Shown in pieces: positions 53,045 through 63,728 of a stretch of DNA of 64,000 nucleotides. The DNA is from Gracilaria vermiculophylla (lineage: Eukaryota > Rhodophyta > Florideophyceae > Gracilariales > Gracilariaceae), in the NCBI GenBank assembly GCA_019155205.2, contig JAHNZQ020003149.1, forward strand, positions 1,229,520 to 1,293,519, read 5' to 3'. The notes beneath the pieces are model-generated. The model made no database searches, was not told the DNA's origin, and saw only the letters and a list, made by a program, of their open reading frames with translations. The translations under genes were made by a program, and so were the position numbers. Numbering within the stretch: the stretch's first letter is position 1; each line of letters starts with the position of its first letter.

Positions 53045-53962
53045 GATCTTCTTGAAGGATTTCTATTCCTTCTCGTAGGCGTTCGGTGTAGCGAATGGTG
53101 CGCGTCCCTGTGCTTGATGCAGCATGAATTCACCGGTTCCGAACACGTGAAAGTACTGATGGATAAGCAAGTTCTCGGTACTGTCAAGCTCCTGCCCTGG
53201 TAAACGTTGGACTTCGCGTGCAAGCATGCGGTGTTTGTCATCCCGGAGTCTTCAGCCTGTGATGGATCGTTCGGCTGGTCGGTGACGTAGTTCCACACTT
53301 CATCCTGCAGCCTCAGCTTCTCTTCGTCTCCATTGGTGTAGTGGACATCGTAATTTCCCGTGGGCTCGTCAAAACTGTGTACTGTACGTCGGTAGAACTG
53401 TTTGTCGATGGGCAACTACAACTTCGATTGTGTCGCCCACCTTCGGTAGATTAGGTCCAACGCTTTCAAATTCCCCTTCGCTCTCTGATCGACCTGAGTT
53501 GCGGCTGAATGCATCTTCTTCTTCACTATACTGTGTTTCGTTGTTTAGTGGAGATAGAATTTCATCCAAACTTCTATCTAGCTCGTCGATAGCATCTTGC
53601 TCAGTGGGCGCTAGCTCGTTGTCGCTTACAACTGGCCTTACATCTTCGATAGCTGCGGAAAATTTTTTGCCCTTCGAACCCGAGACAGTTACAGTACGAC
53701 TGACAAATTCGAAGGACAAAACTGGTCTGTTCTTGCACCAGCTACCCCTCTTCGCATTATCGTCCTTGATGAAGATTTGTACCAAATCTCCGACAGCAAT
53801 GGTGGATTCTTCAATAGACTTTGATCGGAGGATGAGCGTCAGCTTTCGCTTCGCCAGGAGTGTCTGGTACGCGTCGATAAGGTCTTGAGGGAACAATTTG
53901 GGCAATGCACCAGACTCGACGGGCCTCGCGTACCCCTTTGCCAACTCCTGTGCTGACAACAT
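53041..53962 (-). pseudogene. Copia-like integrase C-terminal region with Tudor-like segment
   Basis: The first frame (53962-53369) is the region after the integrase core (VGDLVQIFIKDDNAKRGSW; VLSFEFVSRTVTVSGSKGK) and a long acidic stretch. It then enters GDTIEV. A frameshift leads to 53415-53041, which continues FYRRTVHSFDEPTGNYDVHY and NGDEEKLRLQDEVW. This pattern of an aromatic, a Gly-x-Tyr and an acidic D-G-D-E-x-L resembles Tudor or PWWP-type chromatin-binding folds. Confidence 0.6.
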
Positions 53963-54139
53963 CTCGCTATCGTAGAGGTTGTTCCAATTTCTAATGGTTT
54001 GTTGGACGTTCCAACCTTGTGTCCATTCCTACGGATCTCGTTTGGTGGCGTCCTTAAGTCGTACAAAAATGTCTCGGATGATTCTGTGCTTCGACTCGAG
54101 AACATTCTTGTTGTGCCGGCGCGGTGGTAGTGGCCTTCG

Positions 54140-54820
54140 TTAGATCTCCTCGTCCTTCATATATGACCGAAAGATGCTGTTGTTGAAAGTCTTGTCGAAC
54201 GCGACGACCTGCGGGTTCCAGAATGGGGTGATCCAGTGAGCGTCGAACACCTGAATCGTCTTAGCCATCGTCGTACTGTTGACAATAGCACCTGCGGAGT
54301 AGCGCGATGTGGTATCCATATCATGCATCACACAGTACTGGTCGAGGAACATATGATCCCCGCACACGATATCGTTGCATTGTCTAGTCATCGCATTCAG
54401 AGACACCTTTCGGCTGGCGGCGGGTCTCGAAGTGGTCTGACAGGCAATGCATCTCTCCAGAACAGATTGAAAGTATTTCTCTATGTGAAGATCCTACAGT
54501 GCGTTGCGCTCCAGCAATACCTTGATGTTCGAGTATGTGGAATGTCTACCAAAGTGCTTATGGACCTTGTCGATGACCTTCTTCAGGTCGCACCACTTCT
54601 TGTTTGTGTTTTCGCCTTCCATGTGTTCTGACGCACAAAACAAGGTAGTTACGTTCTGTTCCGTCATGCTATTCGCATGAAACGTAAAATCCGAATGCGA
54701 AATATACGTATGCATGTCATCGTCCGTCAGTGTCATACTTCCCTGAGGAATGCTACTAGAGTCAGGTGGCAGAACCAGTTTGTTCTGGTTGACGTGCAGG
54801 ATATCGCAATGGTTGGTCAC
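54140..54820 (-). pseudogene. Copia-like integrase region, broken
   Basis: Two frames (54820-54494 and 54406-54140) cover the part between protease and integrase. The first has HKHFGRHS, resembling the His pair of the pre-integrase zinc site. The second has VCGDHMFLDQYCVMHDMDTTSRYSAG in pieces, corresponding to the first catalytic Asp and the D-x-x-S-R-Y that follows in this family. Stops separate the two. Confidence 0.6.
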
Positions 54821-55015
54821 GTTCCGTCCGATGTCCTACTGCGACGATCCATCGGTGACGGGTTGCCTTCTGTGCACTAAACCACCCTGATCGGTCTGCA
54901 CCTCAAAAACCACTGAGCCGAGGATCTTCTTCGCTTGACTGCTGTGCTCCTCCCTCCCATATTGCCAATAGGGTCTGTCAGCAACAGCTTCTGGTATCGG
55001 CTCGAGTTCTCCGTT

Positions 55016-55320
55016 TCATGTCGAGCACACCAGTTTAGCTATAAGCTGTAATTCTGTGGATCCGATTCCACTGTACGGGGCTCCACCGTCCATAAGTAGC
55101 CCAATTAGTGTGTCGGAGTCAACCGCGGCTACGCCCAATGCGTCGAGTTTTGCCATGTTGAACGTCAGCACATTACGGTTGGTGTTCTCGGTTTTCGGAA
55201 GAGCGTCTAGGGCCTTCACACCGGGCTTCAGGGTTCCATCTTCATCATGGTCGTCCTTAGAGTGTCCAAAGTTCTTACACTTGTGACACTTAATTCTCGC
55301 CTTGAGCTTGGCGAATTGTT
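55016..55320 (-). pseudogene. Copia-like zinc knuckle and protease remnant
   Basis: The frame encodes CHKCKNFGHSKDDH, a nucleocapsid-type knuckle in which the last ligand is His instead of Cys. LLMDGGAPYSGIG follows, corresponding to the D-S-G-A active site of copia proteases with Gly in place of Ser. The frame ends at 55016. Confidence 0.6.
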
Positions 55321-55411
55321 AGGGTGTGCGTCGCGACCCATTACTTCCTCTACTGGGAACAGAGCCTTAGTTTCCTGCGCACGACGAGTGGTGGAATGAA
55401 TTCGCGGAGAG

Positions 55412-55753
55412 CTACTTGGATGAGTCTCCGCCCAGACCCTTCATCTTATCACATTGTCTCAAAACTGATGCAATGGCGTCATACAAACCTGCCTTCAGGT
55501 AGTCGTTGGTGGTCGACGTCGCAGCCCAATTTGGGTTTCTTGGTGCCGCATTTTCCAACACAGACACTCTCTGATGACTATCCACGTCGGCGTTAGCAAG
55601 CCAGGCGAAGGCCATCAGTAAGGCTGACAACTTGGCCTCAGTTCCGTGCGCGATGAGTCTGGACACCTGGGCCTGGAATTTCGATTGGAAGTTCTTAAAA
55701 CTCTCGTTTTCATTACTTTTCGTGTTCAAGAGAGACATGAAATTCTGAAACAC
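55412..55753 (-). pseudogene. Copia-like Gag fragment
   Basis: This 113-codon frame has the helical character of copia Gag (ESFKNFQSKFQAQVSRLIAH; LSALLMAFAWLANAD). The frame then shifts, and the zinc knuckle lies downstream in another phase. The upstream start is not defined. Confidence 0.55.
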
Positions 55754-55841
55754 GTCCGATGCGACGGCGAACGGATCCCGCTTGTAATGTGCGTCAACAA
55801 TAGTCTAAACCCCTAAACCCATAATCCTTGTATGTCCAAAC

Positions 55842-56459
55842 TTGAGAGCGGAGTGTATCCTTGGGACTTTCTTCATAGACCGCTACGTGAAAGCCATCTA
55901 TCCAGGCCTTCGGAAAGTCGCGTTCTATCGTGCACATCCTGCGGCCTTGATAGGTTCCAAACCGGACCCCAAAGCTAACCCGCGGAAATCTCCCCTGGCG
56001 ATGAACACTGTGTCCAATAAGGTCAGGCTCACAAAAGCCTCGGTCATCCCTCCGATGATCCAAACCTCCACTTGGGTTCAATGCGAGTCCTCTGGTCTGT
56101 TGATGCTGCAAAATCAGCCGAAGACGATTAGGCGTCAACTCACCCTAATGGCCAATGGAGTTGTGGACATCCGTCCGCGGCAGCCCTTTGTGGTCAGTAT
56201 CAGTAACTTCACCTACCACCCGGTTCGATTACCTAAAGGAACTGTAGTTGGCATTGCCCTCCCAGCTCCTGTGGTCATCATGGAAATCAATCTGGACAAA
56301 TCCTACCTGGGTGACGTCGAGGACCTCGAGCCCTGGGAGGGGGACGTCAACATGGGCCACGAATTTGAATCCTATAGGCCTCAGGTTATAGAGCTCCTTC
56401 GGGAATTCAAATCCATGTGGTCTGGCCTGCTAGGCGAGAATCGGGCCACAAAGCACTGA
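55842..56459 (+). pseudogene. Gypsy protease end and linker
   Basis: This 205-codon frame begins with ILGTFFIDRYVKAIYP, the end of the gypsy protease region, and runs through a beta-rich linker (RQPFVVSISNFTYHPVRLPK) to the segment just before the reverse transcriptase. It ends in TGA within a His-stop-Ile-Asp-Leu context where relatives have H-R-I-D-L. Confidence 0.7.
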
Positions 56460-58073
56460 ATTGACCTTTAGGACGACGCGAAACCGATCTACCAACACCC
56501 CTATAGGACGGGCCTAGAAGAAAAAACCATCGTGGCCGAACGCATGGACAAGATGAGGAGGGCCAACGACACCGAGCCAGCTCCTGCTCATCAGTCCGAA
56601 TAGGCAAGCTCCTTTGTCCTTGTGGCCAAGAAGAATAGCTCTGCCAGGTTTTACGTCGACTTCAGGAAGCTCAGCGCTTTGACCAAACGGGATTCGCACC
56701 CTATCCCCCGGATGGACGACTGTCTCTATTCCTGAGAAGAGGCAGCTGTGTTTACCACCTTGGACGCCAATTGGAGATATTGGCAAATACCACTGGACGA
56801 TGACGCTAGGATGCCGACCACATTTACGACCCACGACGAACTTTTCCGGTTCACTCGGATGCCCTTTGGATTAATGAACACACTCGCGACGTTCCAGAGG
56901 GCAACGGACATTATCCCATCTAGGGTCAAATGGAAGTTCGCGCTGGTCTACTTGGATGACGTTATCATCTTTTCGAAACCCATTAGTGAACATTCCTCCC
57001 ATGTTAGGACAGTCTTGAGAATTCTCCGTGAGGCCGGAATAACGTTAAAGCTCACTAAATGCTTCTTTTTCCAGTCCTCTGTGGATTATCTTGGCCATGT
57101 GGTCCGCACTGGCTCCCTACAGGTTGCCTAGAGGACGACTGACGCCATACGGCAAGCTAAGCCCCCCAGCACCCATACGGAGTTGTGTTCCTTTTTAGGT
57201 CTGTGCAACGTCTATCGTCGCTTTGTCCAAGGGTTTGCAAAAATCGCTGAGCCGCTAAACAACAGGCTGCGCAAAGAGACCCCATCTGAATTCGACTGCC
57301 TGACGGACGAACAATGTAAAGCTTTTGAGACCCTACGGGATAAGCTTCTGAACCCTCCTATATTGGCCTTGCCCAAGCCAGACAAACCGTACATCCTTGA
57401 TACAGATGCGTCCGATGTCCAAATTGGATGTGTTTTCCTCCAGGAACAAGAATCTCTGAAAGACTATAGACCAATTGGATATTTGAGGCGCTAGCTAACG
57501 AGCCCAGAGCGGAATTATACCACGCCCAAGAAGGAATGTCTGGCAATTGTTTGCTCAGTGTTAACCTTAAGGCCATACTTGGAAGGAGTTCGCTTTACTA
57601 TTAGGACTGATCACCATTCCCTCAGGTGGCTAATGAACATGACCGACGCATCCAGCAGGCTCGTACGATGGAGATCGTGCCTGTTCGAGTTTGATTTCGA
57701 CGTTGCATGTAGGCCGGGGATCAAGCACCGAGCAGCGGATGCCCTCTCTAGGATCCTAACCAATGGATCTCCTCTGGACGACGAACTACCCACTCCGGAC
57801 CTCTCATGTTATGAATCTGACCACGAGAATGACTTCCTTCTAGGAGGTGTTGGTTGCGATAACCCCGATGTGGACCTGAATGCAGTTTACAATGTGGAAT
57901 GGCCTATGGACGAGAACAGCGAAACACGGACTAATGAGGTTCATGCAGTTCAAGCAGAGAAAAAGGAGCTCTTGCCCATCACGTTGGATGAGCTCCTTCA
58001 GACCTAAAAGGACGACGAGTACTGCAAAAACCAGGCTGACCTCGTCGGGACCCCTGGCCGCCTGTTTGACTAC
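56460..58073 (+). pseudogene. Gypsy reverse transcriptase and RNase H, broken
   Basis: The fingers and palm are recognisable: DFRKLSALTKRDSHPIPRMD, then FTTLDANWRYWQIPL, FTRMPFGLMNTLATFQRA and LVYLDDVIIFS with the catalytic Asp pair. The connection and RNase H region follow (FLGLCNVYRRFVQGFAKIAE; PYILDTDASDVQIGCVF; FTIRTDHHSLRWLM). In-frame stops lie near 56460, 56474, 56602, 56735, 57130, 57494 and 58007. The frame otherwise stays continuous, which indicates decay mainly by substitution. Confidence 0.88.
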
Positions 58074-58626
58074 TGTAGTACAGTGGCTCCCAAGGAAATA
58101 GGGTGGTTTGGCCGTATAGTATAATATTCCTAAGGAGGGCTCGTATTTTCTTAGCTGGGCCACGTGGTGCAGAATCCCGCCCATGTGCGCTACAGTAGCC
58201 TTGAGAGACGGTAGAATTATTATTTATTTTAGATAATTTATGCAGGTAAGTAGTACAGTAGCGAGACCTGCCGAGGCGGGCTCCCGGCTTGATACTTAAT
58301 CAGCCGGTTGAGCTCCCCCTCTGGGGAAGTAAAGACAAGTACCCTTGAGTCATTATCTACTTTTCCGGTTGGAGTCTCTCGTCGATCAACGCAGGTTTCT
58401 AAGCCGCCGATCTCCAGGTCGCATCATAGCAGCGCCTGTAAGAGCATTGTCCGCCAAGTGAACCTCCCCCTCCGCTTGGTGTTTGCGGATCCCCTTTCAG
58501 AATTCCCCCGGCTCGCGACAGCGGATACCGGAGACCATCTTTAGGAACACGCTCCTTTGGAGTCAACAAAAAGTCCTAACGGACGTCGTGCTTTACCACC
58601 TCGAGAGAAGGGCTGACAGTATCACA
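58074..58626 (-). mobile_element. Solo LTR inserted in gypsy, minus orientation
   Basis: This 553-bp LTR reads TGTGATACTG at its start (minus strand) and CTGTACTACA at its end, with a perfect 5-bp target duplication ACTAC at 58069-58073 and 58627-58631. The host integrase frame is continuous if the insert and one ACTAC are removed. It is closely similar to the LTRs at 59199 and 39083. The internal region is absent, so it is a solo LTR left by LTR-LTR recombination. Confidence 0.92.
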
Positions 58627-58631
58627 ACTAC

Positions 58632-60201
58632 GACCGATTCGGACTGCTCTGTTGCAGAGCCTTTCTGGACGGAGCAATCCAGTGGGTCATTCCTAAGGTC
58701 CTGAGGGCCCGGGTTCTATACCCCGCTCAATACCCCCGGTTGGCCGGCCATCCTGGCGGAACAGGAATGTATCAGTCCTTAAGGAAACATTTCTACTGGC
58801 TCTTTATGGCTAATGACCTCTCGCACATCTCTAGGACATGCGCGTCGTGCGTGAAAGCACGCGGCTCGAAAGCCATCCATCAAGCCAAGTTGAAGCTTTT
58901 CCCAGCCGCTGGACCACTGGAGTTTATCGCTATGGATTTCCTAGGGCCATTACCGTCAATAACTTCTGAAAATAAATTTATATTGGGGCTTACCGATCGG
59001 TTCACCAAGCTCACCAGAGCCATTCCTATGAGGTCCACTACGGCCACTTCTGTCGCAATGGCGTTCTTGACCCATTGGGTTTATCCATATGGTCTATCAC
59101 TCTATCTCCTATCGGACAATGGCCCACAATTCGTGTCGAAGTTCTTCGCTCACGTCTATGCGACCTTAGGAATTAAGCACGTCACCACAACTGAGTATTG
59201 TGGTACTGTCAGCCCTTCTCTCGAGATCGTAAAGCACAATGTCCGTCAGGAGTTTTTGTTGACTCCAAAGGCGCGTGTTCATAAAGGTTGTCTCCGGTAT
59301 CCACTGTCGCGAGCCGGGGAAATTCTGAAAGGGGATCCGCAAACACCAAGCGGAGGATGAGGTTCACTGGGCGGACAATGCTCGTCCAGGCGCTGCTATG
59401 ATGCGACCTGGGGATAGGCGGCTTAGAAACCTGCGTTGATCGACAAGAGTCTCCAACCGGAAAAGTAGATGAAGACTCAAGGGTGCTTGTCTTTACTTCC
59501 CCAGAGGTGGAGCTCACCCAGCAGGCTAAATACCAAGCCGGGAGCCCACCTCGGCAGATCTCACTACTGTACTAGTTACCTGCCTAAATTATCTAAAATA
59601 AATAATAATTCTACCGTTCCTCAAGGATACTGTAGCGCACGCGGGCGAGATTATGTACCACGTGCGCCAGCTGAAAAAATACGAGCCCTCCTTAGGAATA
59701 TTATACCTTAAGGCCAAAACTACCCTATTTTCGTAGGAGCCACTGTACTAAACTTATCATTTGCAGACCAATGGACAGGCTGAGCGCTTCAACAGGACCA
59801 TTAAGGACAGGCTAATGCATTACGTTGCTTAGCACCAGGCCCATTGGGATGACTACGTCGGACCACTGGTCTATGCGTATAACACGCAAGTCCACAGGTC
59901 CACGGAAACTGCACCCTTCGACCTAACGCTCACGTGACAGCCCCCGCACTTTGCAGTTGACCTTTAGTACAGCTGGTTACCAAAGGAAATTACGGCAGAA
60001 ATGACCCCTGCCCAGGCCAAACGGTACACCCGGAAGCGGATTGACGATATCATCCGTACGGCCAGAGCACGGTTGACCAAGTCCCAACGGAGGTACAAGG
60101 ATGACTTCGATAAGTCCGTGAGGTGTACGCCATCCTTTAAGGTCAGTGACATGGTCTACCTAGACCGCGCTCCATCAGTTAAGCCGCAGGACGAAATCTA
60201 G
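58632..60201 (+). pseudogene. Gypsy integrase, split by an LTR
   Basis: The zinc site is H-x-H (AGHPGGTGMYQSLRKHFYW) plus CASCVKARG. The core has LEFIAMDFLGPLP with the first Asp and LLSDNGPQFVSKFF with the second. At 59199 an LTR interrupts the frame after HVTTTEY. Beyond it (from about 59756) the core resumes as LQTNGQAERFNRTIK with the Glu. Stops follow near 59831, 59936, 59968 and 60199. Confidence 0.88.
59199..59752 (+). mobile_element. Solo LTR inserted in gypsy integrase, plus orientation
   Basis: This 554-bp LTR, beginning TGTGGTACTG and ending near CACTGTACTAAA, is homologous to the other two copies. The flanking bases AGTAT (59194-59198) and CTTAT (59753-59757) agree at three of five positions, so the target duplication is probably mutated. 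It carries no internal region. It lies in the opposite direction to the neighbouring solo LTR, so the two are separate insertions. Confidence 0.9.
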
Positions 60202-60921
60202 GTCATCACTCGAAAGCTCCTCCAACGGTCCACTGGTCTCTATAAGGTTCTCTCAGCTACGTCCCATACAGTCACTATTGAAATCGATGGCCTACGGGAC
60301 ACCGTCACAATTGACCGCGTTACGGCCGCGCCTATGCCGCCGAAGCTCACTGGATCCCCTTCGGAAACTCCTGAGGACGCCCCTTCGAGCGCTCCCAATT
60401 CCGCCGTACAGGACTCTACACCCACCGACGAGCAGTCTTCCTCCCGCCCTAAGGAAGTTACGGCAGACCCATTGGTCACCCCGATCGCTACACCACCTCC
60501 CAAGGCCGTCTCGGCTGACCAACTAGCCCCCTCATCCCAAGAGAAACACAACGACGGAATACCGTCCCAGTTGGCCAATGATGGTTACGCCCCTTTGGAC
60601 GAGATGGATCTCCCCGAGGAGTGGCCTGTGGATGGGCCGAAGGACGCGGCCATGTCTCCTAAGGAAAGTGCTTTAGACAGTGTGGTCAACGCTGGTATTG
60701 ACGACGACGGCGTCGTCAAATATCGTGTCCGTTGGTACAGCTATAAACCCTTAGAGTACACATGGGAATCCCGGGAGATCATCCCGGAGAACTTTGTCCT
60801 TAGATTTTGGCGCCGCATGGGCCGTACGGAGCGCGACCTTAACGAGCGGGCATACATATTGAATACATATTGGAATCCAATGGTCAAGGTTCGAAGTATT
60901 CCGATGGGCGTCGCTAGATAG
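60202..60921 (+). pseudogene. Gypsy C-terminal region with chromodomain
   Basis: After a short beta-rich region (STGLYKVLSATSHTVTIEID) and a Pro/Ser-rich linker comes an acidic stretch and a chromodomain: VVKYRVRWYSYKPLEYTWES, then REIIPENFVLRFWRRM. The aromatic residues at Tyr, Trp and Trp are those used to bind methylated histone tails. In chromoviruses this domain guides integration toward heterochromatin. The 3' frame (60334-60921) is open to its stop. Confidence 0.85.
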
Positions 60922-61663
60922 CGCGCTCAAGTTACTGAGCTGACCACAGAACGGACGTACCGCGCACGCGCAGCACGCGCGCTTTCCCGACCTGGCTTCC
61001 CACGGACTACGGCGTGGATCGCTAACCATCTTTTGGTCTGACTATGGTGCGCCCTGCCTTTGGCGCACACTAATTTTGGTCCGAACTGTAAGACCAATGG
61101 AACATCCGATGGACCCACAGAGCGCGCGGTGGCCGCCAAGGCGCGAGCGCTTGATCAAACACTCCGTCGGCCAAATGGAGAATTTTTTTGAAGCGGCGTT
61201 GCACGCCCCGATGTCAGCCAAAACACAGAACGGCCGATATCTCGGCTTCCAGGCCGCGCACATACCAACGAACAGCGGATTCGGAGTCTCCTCGTTTTAG
61301 CCGAAACGGCACCGTACGGGCACATTGTCCCACGAGCGCGCAAGAAGCGTGCGCGCTGGCGGATTGCATCTGAAAAAATCAACAATTTCCAATGGACAAT
61401 AGAGAGTTTCGGCAACTCAACTGCGGGTGAAATTGTGGGTATAATGTGGGTAGCACTTACCGGAAAAATAATTTCACGAAAATTCTTTTGATGAGATTCG
61501 GCACCTGACTTTTTCGTTCAATGCGCAATAGCCCGCGGCATAGCCGTCGCTACGACAAGAAACGGCCTCCAAGAAACCGACTCAACTTACCCGGAGTGTC
61601 CTAACGGCGAGCCGCAACGCTTCTTTCATCTACTGTCTCTATGCGGCTGTCGTCACCACACGA
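60922..61663. other. No gene recognised between gypsy and Harbinger element 3
   Basis: This GC-rich stretch has short frames on both strands and none with family features. It may hold the 3' LTR of the gypsy element or the left end of Harbinger element 3, but neither was identified. Confidence 0.45.
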
Positions 61664-62766
61664 ATGGTGGCAATCAGGGACTACAGCTTGATGCAGCTCC
61701 ACCGCGTGCGGCGGCGCTTGCTTCGCGCGCTGATGGCGCGACACTCATCCGGCGAGAGACTTTCAGAGCTTGGACCAGTCTTGCGCCGCTTTCTTGGCGT
61801 CCGCCGTGACGTAAGAGCTCTGCTACGCCGCAGAAGGGAAGTCTATACCGTTTCTTTCAACTTAAACATTATTTCCACAACAGATGCTTTGTCGCTCTTC
61901 CGATTTAAGCCCGCGGACTTGAGTCGAGTTGCTAACTTGCTACAGCTCGAGGAAACGCTCTTCCGACGTCGACATCGAGTACCTTCCGTGGAGCGCCTGG
62001 GCATTGTGCTGCGCCGGCTGTCCTCGCCTGGGCGCTGGTGCGACCTCGAAGAACTGTTTGGTCAAACCAGCTCCGTACTGTGCGAGATATTTCAAGAGAC
62101 TACTGCGCTGATCATGGAGCGGTGCAGTCATACTTTACGCCAGTACAGAGGGGACCTAATGCAAGAGCGGGCCGCCCTGTACGCAAAAGCTGTCCTTAAC
62201 AAGGGTGAGGATCTTCAGAACTGCGTCGGCTTTATTGACGGCACAGGGATCTTCATCGCGCGACCCGGCCAGGTAGTGCAGCAAAGAGTGTACAGCGGCC
62301 ACAAGCGCAAACACATGCTAAAATTTCAATCTGTGGTTACGCCGGACGGGCTCATTTTCCACCTAGCTGGACCCATGGAGGGAAGGCGGCACGACATTAC
62401 ACTCTACAGGGAATCGAGAATGGACTACATCTAAGAGTCTGGACTAGTGGTGGGAAACGACTAGTATTGCAAGTTCCGTTTCCAGCCGACGCCGTCCGCG
62501 TTCTGAATGAGGAGGAGAAGGCTTTTAACACAAAGATGGCTAGCGTCCACGTATCGGTGGAATGGAGATACAAGAAGGTAAAGCAGGTCTTTTACGTCCT
62601 GGATTTCGCGCGGAAGCTCAATATTAACGAGGTCCCTGCGGGTACTGTCTACACTACTGCTGTGTTGCTGTGGAACATTCATGGCTGCTTATATGGTGCC
62701 CAAACAGCAACCTTCTTTGACTGCATGCCCCCGACTCTCGAAAGGTACCTATCAATCAACGCGTAA
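61664..62766 (+). pseudogene. PIF/Harbinger transposase, broken (element 3)
   Basis: The ATG at 61664 opens 256 codons with an Arg-rich N terminus and the DDE_Tnp_4 core: LQNCVGFIDGTGIFIARPGQ with the first Asp, KHMLKFQSVVTPDGLIFHLA, and MEGRRHDITLYRESRM with the His-Asp of the second. A stop at 62432-62434 and an apparent deletion follow. The frame 62467-62766 then supplies the rest (LNEEEKAFNTKMASVHVSVE; the Glu region EWRYKKVKQVF). The N-terminal part is intact, so this copy is younger than elements 1 and 2. Confidence 0.88.
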
Positions 62767-62885
62767 AAAAGTGGGCGCAAATCCGTAAACAAAGCATTTT
62801 GATAACGGCGGTTGCTCGAAACGGACTCTTTATCTCTCCAAACAGTTAAGAACTTCACCGTATCCACTGCCCCCCCAACTCTGCC

Positions 62886-63728
62886 TCAGCCTTTCTTGAC
62901 AATACGAGCAAGCTCGGCAATTAACGCCAGCATCTGGACGCGCTCCTCTCGATCGGCCATGGACGTTGCTGCAGCACAAGCAGCAGCCTTCGAGCGAGAA
63001 ATCTCGGCGGCCGCATCTCGCTGGCGGCGTTCGGCATTTTTGTCCAACTCGCACTGAAAGTGGCGCTGGTCTAGGTCGAGGCGCTTCTCCGTGGTGGCGC
63101 AGTTTCGCCGCTCCATGTCACGGCGCTCGGCCGCATCGCGCTTGATGAGCTCTACAAGGGCATTGTCCTTTTCCTCTTCTGCATGCTCACGTCGGCGTCG
63201 ACGCTGTATCGCTTAGTAAAGCCCTTCGCCATCAGACTCGTCTTCTACGTCATTGGTTCTCATGTTCTTGTTGAGGGCCATGTCGTTCCGATGAGTGCGG
63301 CGCTTAAGCGACGCAACTCGAGCGGCCGCCCCAGCACGGGAAAGCTCTTCTTCGACGGTACTCTTCTTCTCCTTCGCCTTGGTCGCCACCAGACGCCCGT
63401 CGTTCATAGCTGGGGCGGCCTCCCCGAGAAGGATCGATAGCTCGTCCTGGTTCTCCGCTGTGCCTGATTGCTTAGCTAAGGCCGCGTCTTCTCTCTCAAA
63501 ACGTTCTTTTAGCAGCACAAACCGGTCCCTAATGTGCTTGCTGTTCGTCTTGAACGGCTTGTTTGGCTGCGCATTGAAAAGCTCAGCGGCTTTTGCGTAC
63601 AGTCTGTCGCCTTCTCCCCACTTGGAGAGGTGCGCTCCTGCATTCGTCACGGCACGCGCACAAACGAGATCTGAACCTGCCCCGTCCCACTTTATCCTTC
63701 GCTTTTTCGTCAGAGTGGGGGATGACAC
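62886..63728 (-). pseudogene. Myb/SANT-like protein of Harbinger element 3
   Basis: This frame is broken by one in-frame TAA (near 63212). A Myb/SANT-like domain occupies the start (IKWDGAGSDLVCARAVTNAG; KTNSKHIRDRFVLLKERFER). A hydrophilic middle and an Arg/Glu-rich coiled coil at the end (AAERRDMERRN; AELARIVKKG) follow. The upstream open frame continues to about 63810 without an ATG, so the true start may be in an earlier exon. It converges on the transposase, as in elements 1 and 2. Confidence 0.75.

Larger units (their letters stand above)
51723..55753 (-). mobile_element. Ty1/copia-like retrotransposon, degenerate
   Basis: The minus strand carries in order a gag-like frame, a zinc knuckle, a protease, an integrase region, a Tudor-like segment, a copia-type reverse transcriptase and an RNase H remnant. 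The order integrase before reverse transcriptase defines the copia superfamily. Every part is broken by stops or frameshifts, so this is a dead copy. No LTR pair could be recognised. The element lies back to back with the gypsy element that begins near 55842 on the plus strand. Confidence 0.85.
55842..60921 (+). mobile_element. Ty3/gypsy chromovirus, degenerate, with two LTR insertions
   Basis: Reading along the plus strand: end of protease and linker, reverse transcriptase with VYLDDVIIFS, RNase H, integrase with an H2C2 zinc site and D-D-E core, and a C-terminal chromodomain. This order and the chromodomain place it with chromoviruses. About ten in-frame stops break the polyprotein. Two LTRs of another retroelement family sit inside the integrase region in opposite orientations (58074-58626 and 59199-59752). 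The 5' part with gag is missing, and no LTRs of its own were identified. Confidence 0.9.

Noticed and set aside
55805..55825. Telomere-like CTAAACCCCTAAACCC
   Set aside because: Only about two imperfect units are present. This is too short to call an interstitial telomere and lies at the edge of a decayed retroelement.
58308..58544. Open frames inside the LTRs (also 59209-59517)
   Set aside because: They are shared by the LTR copies because the LTRs are similar. They have no domain and are expected by chance in GC-rich LTR sequence.
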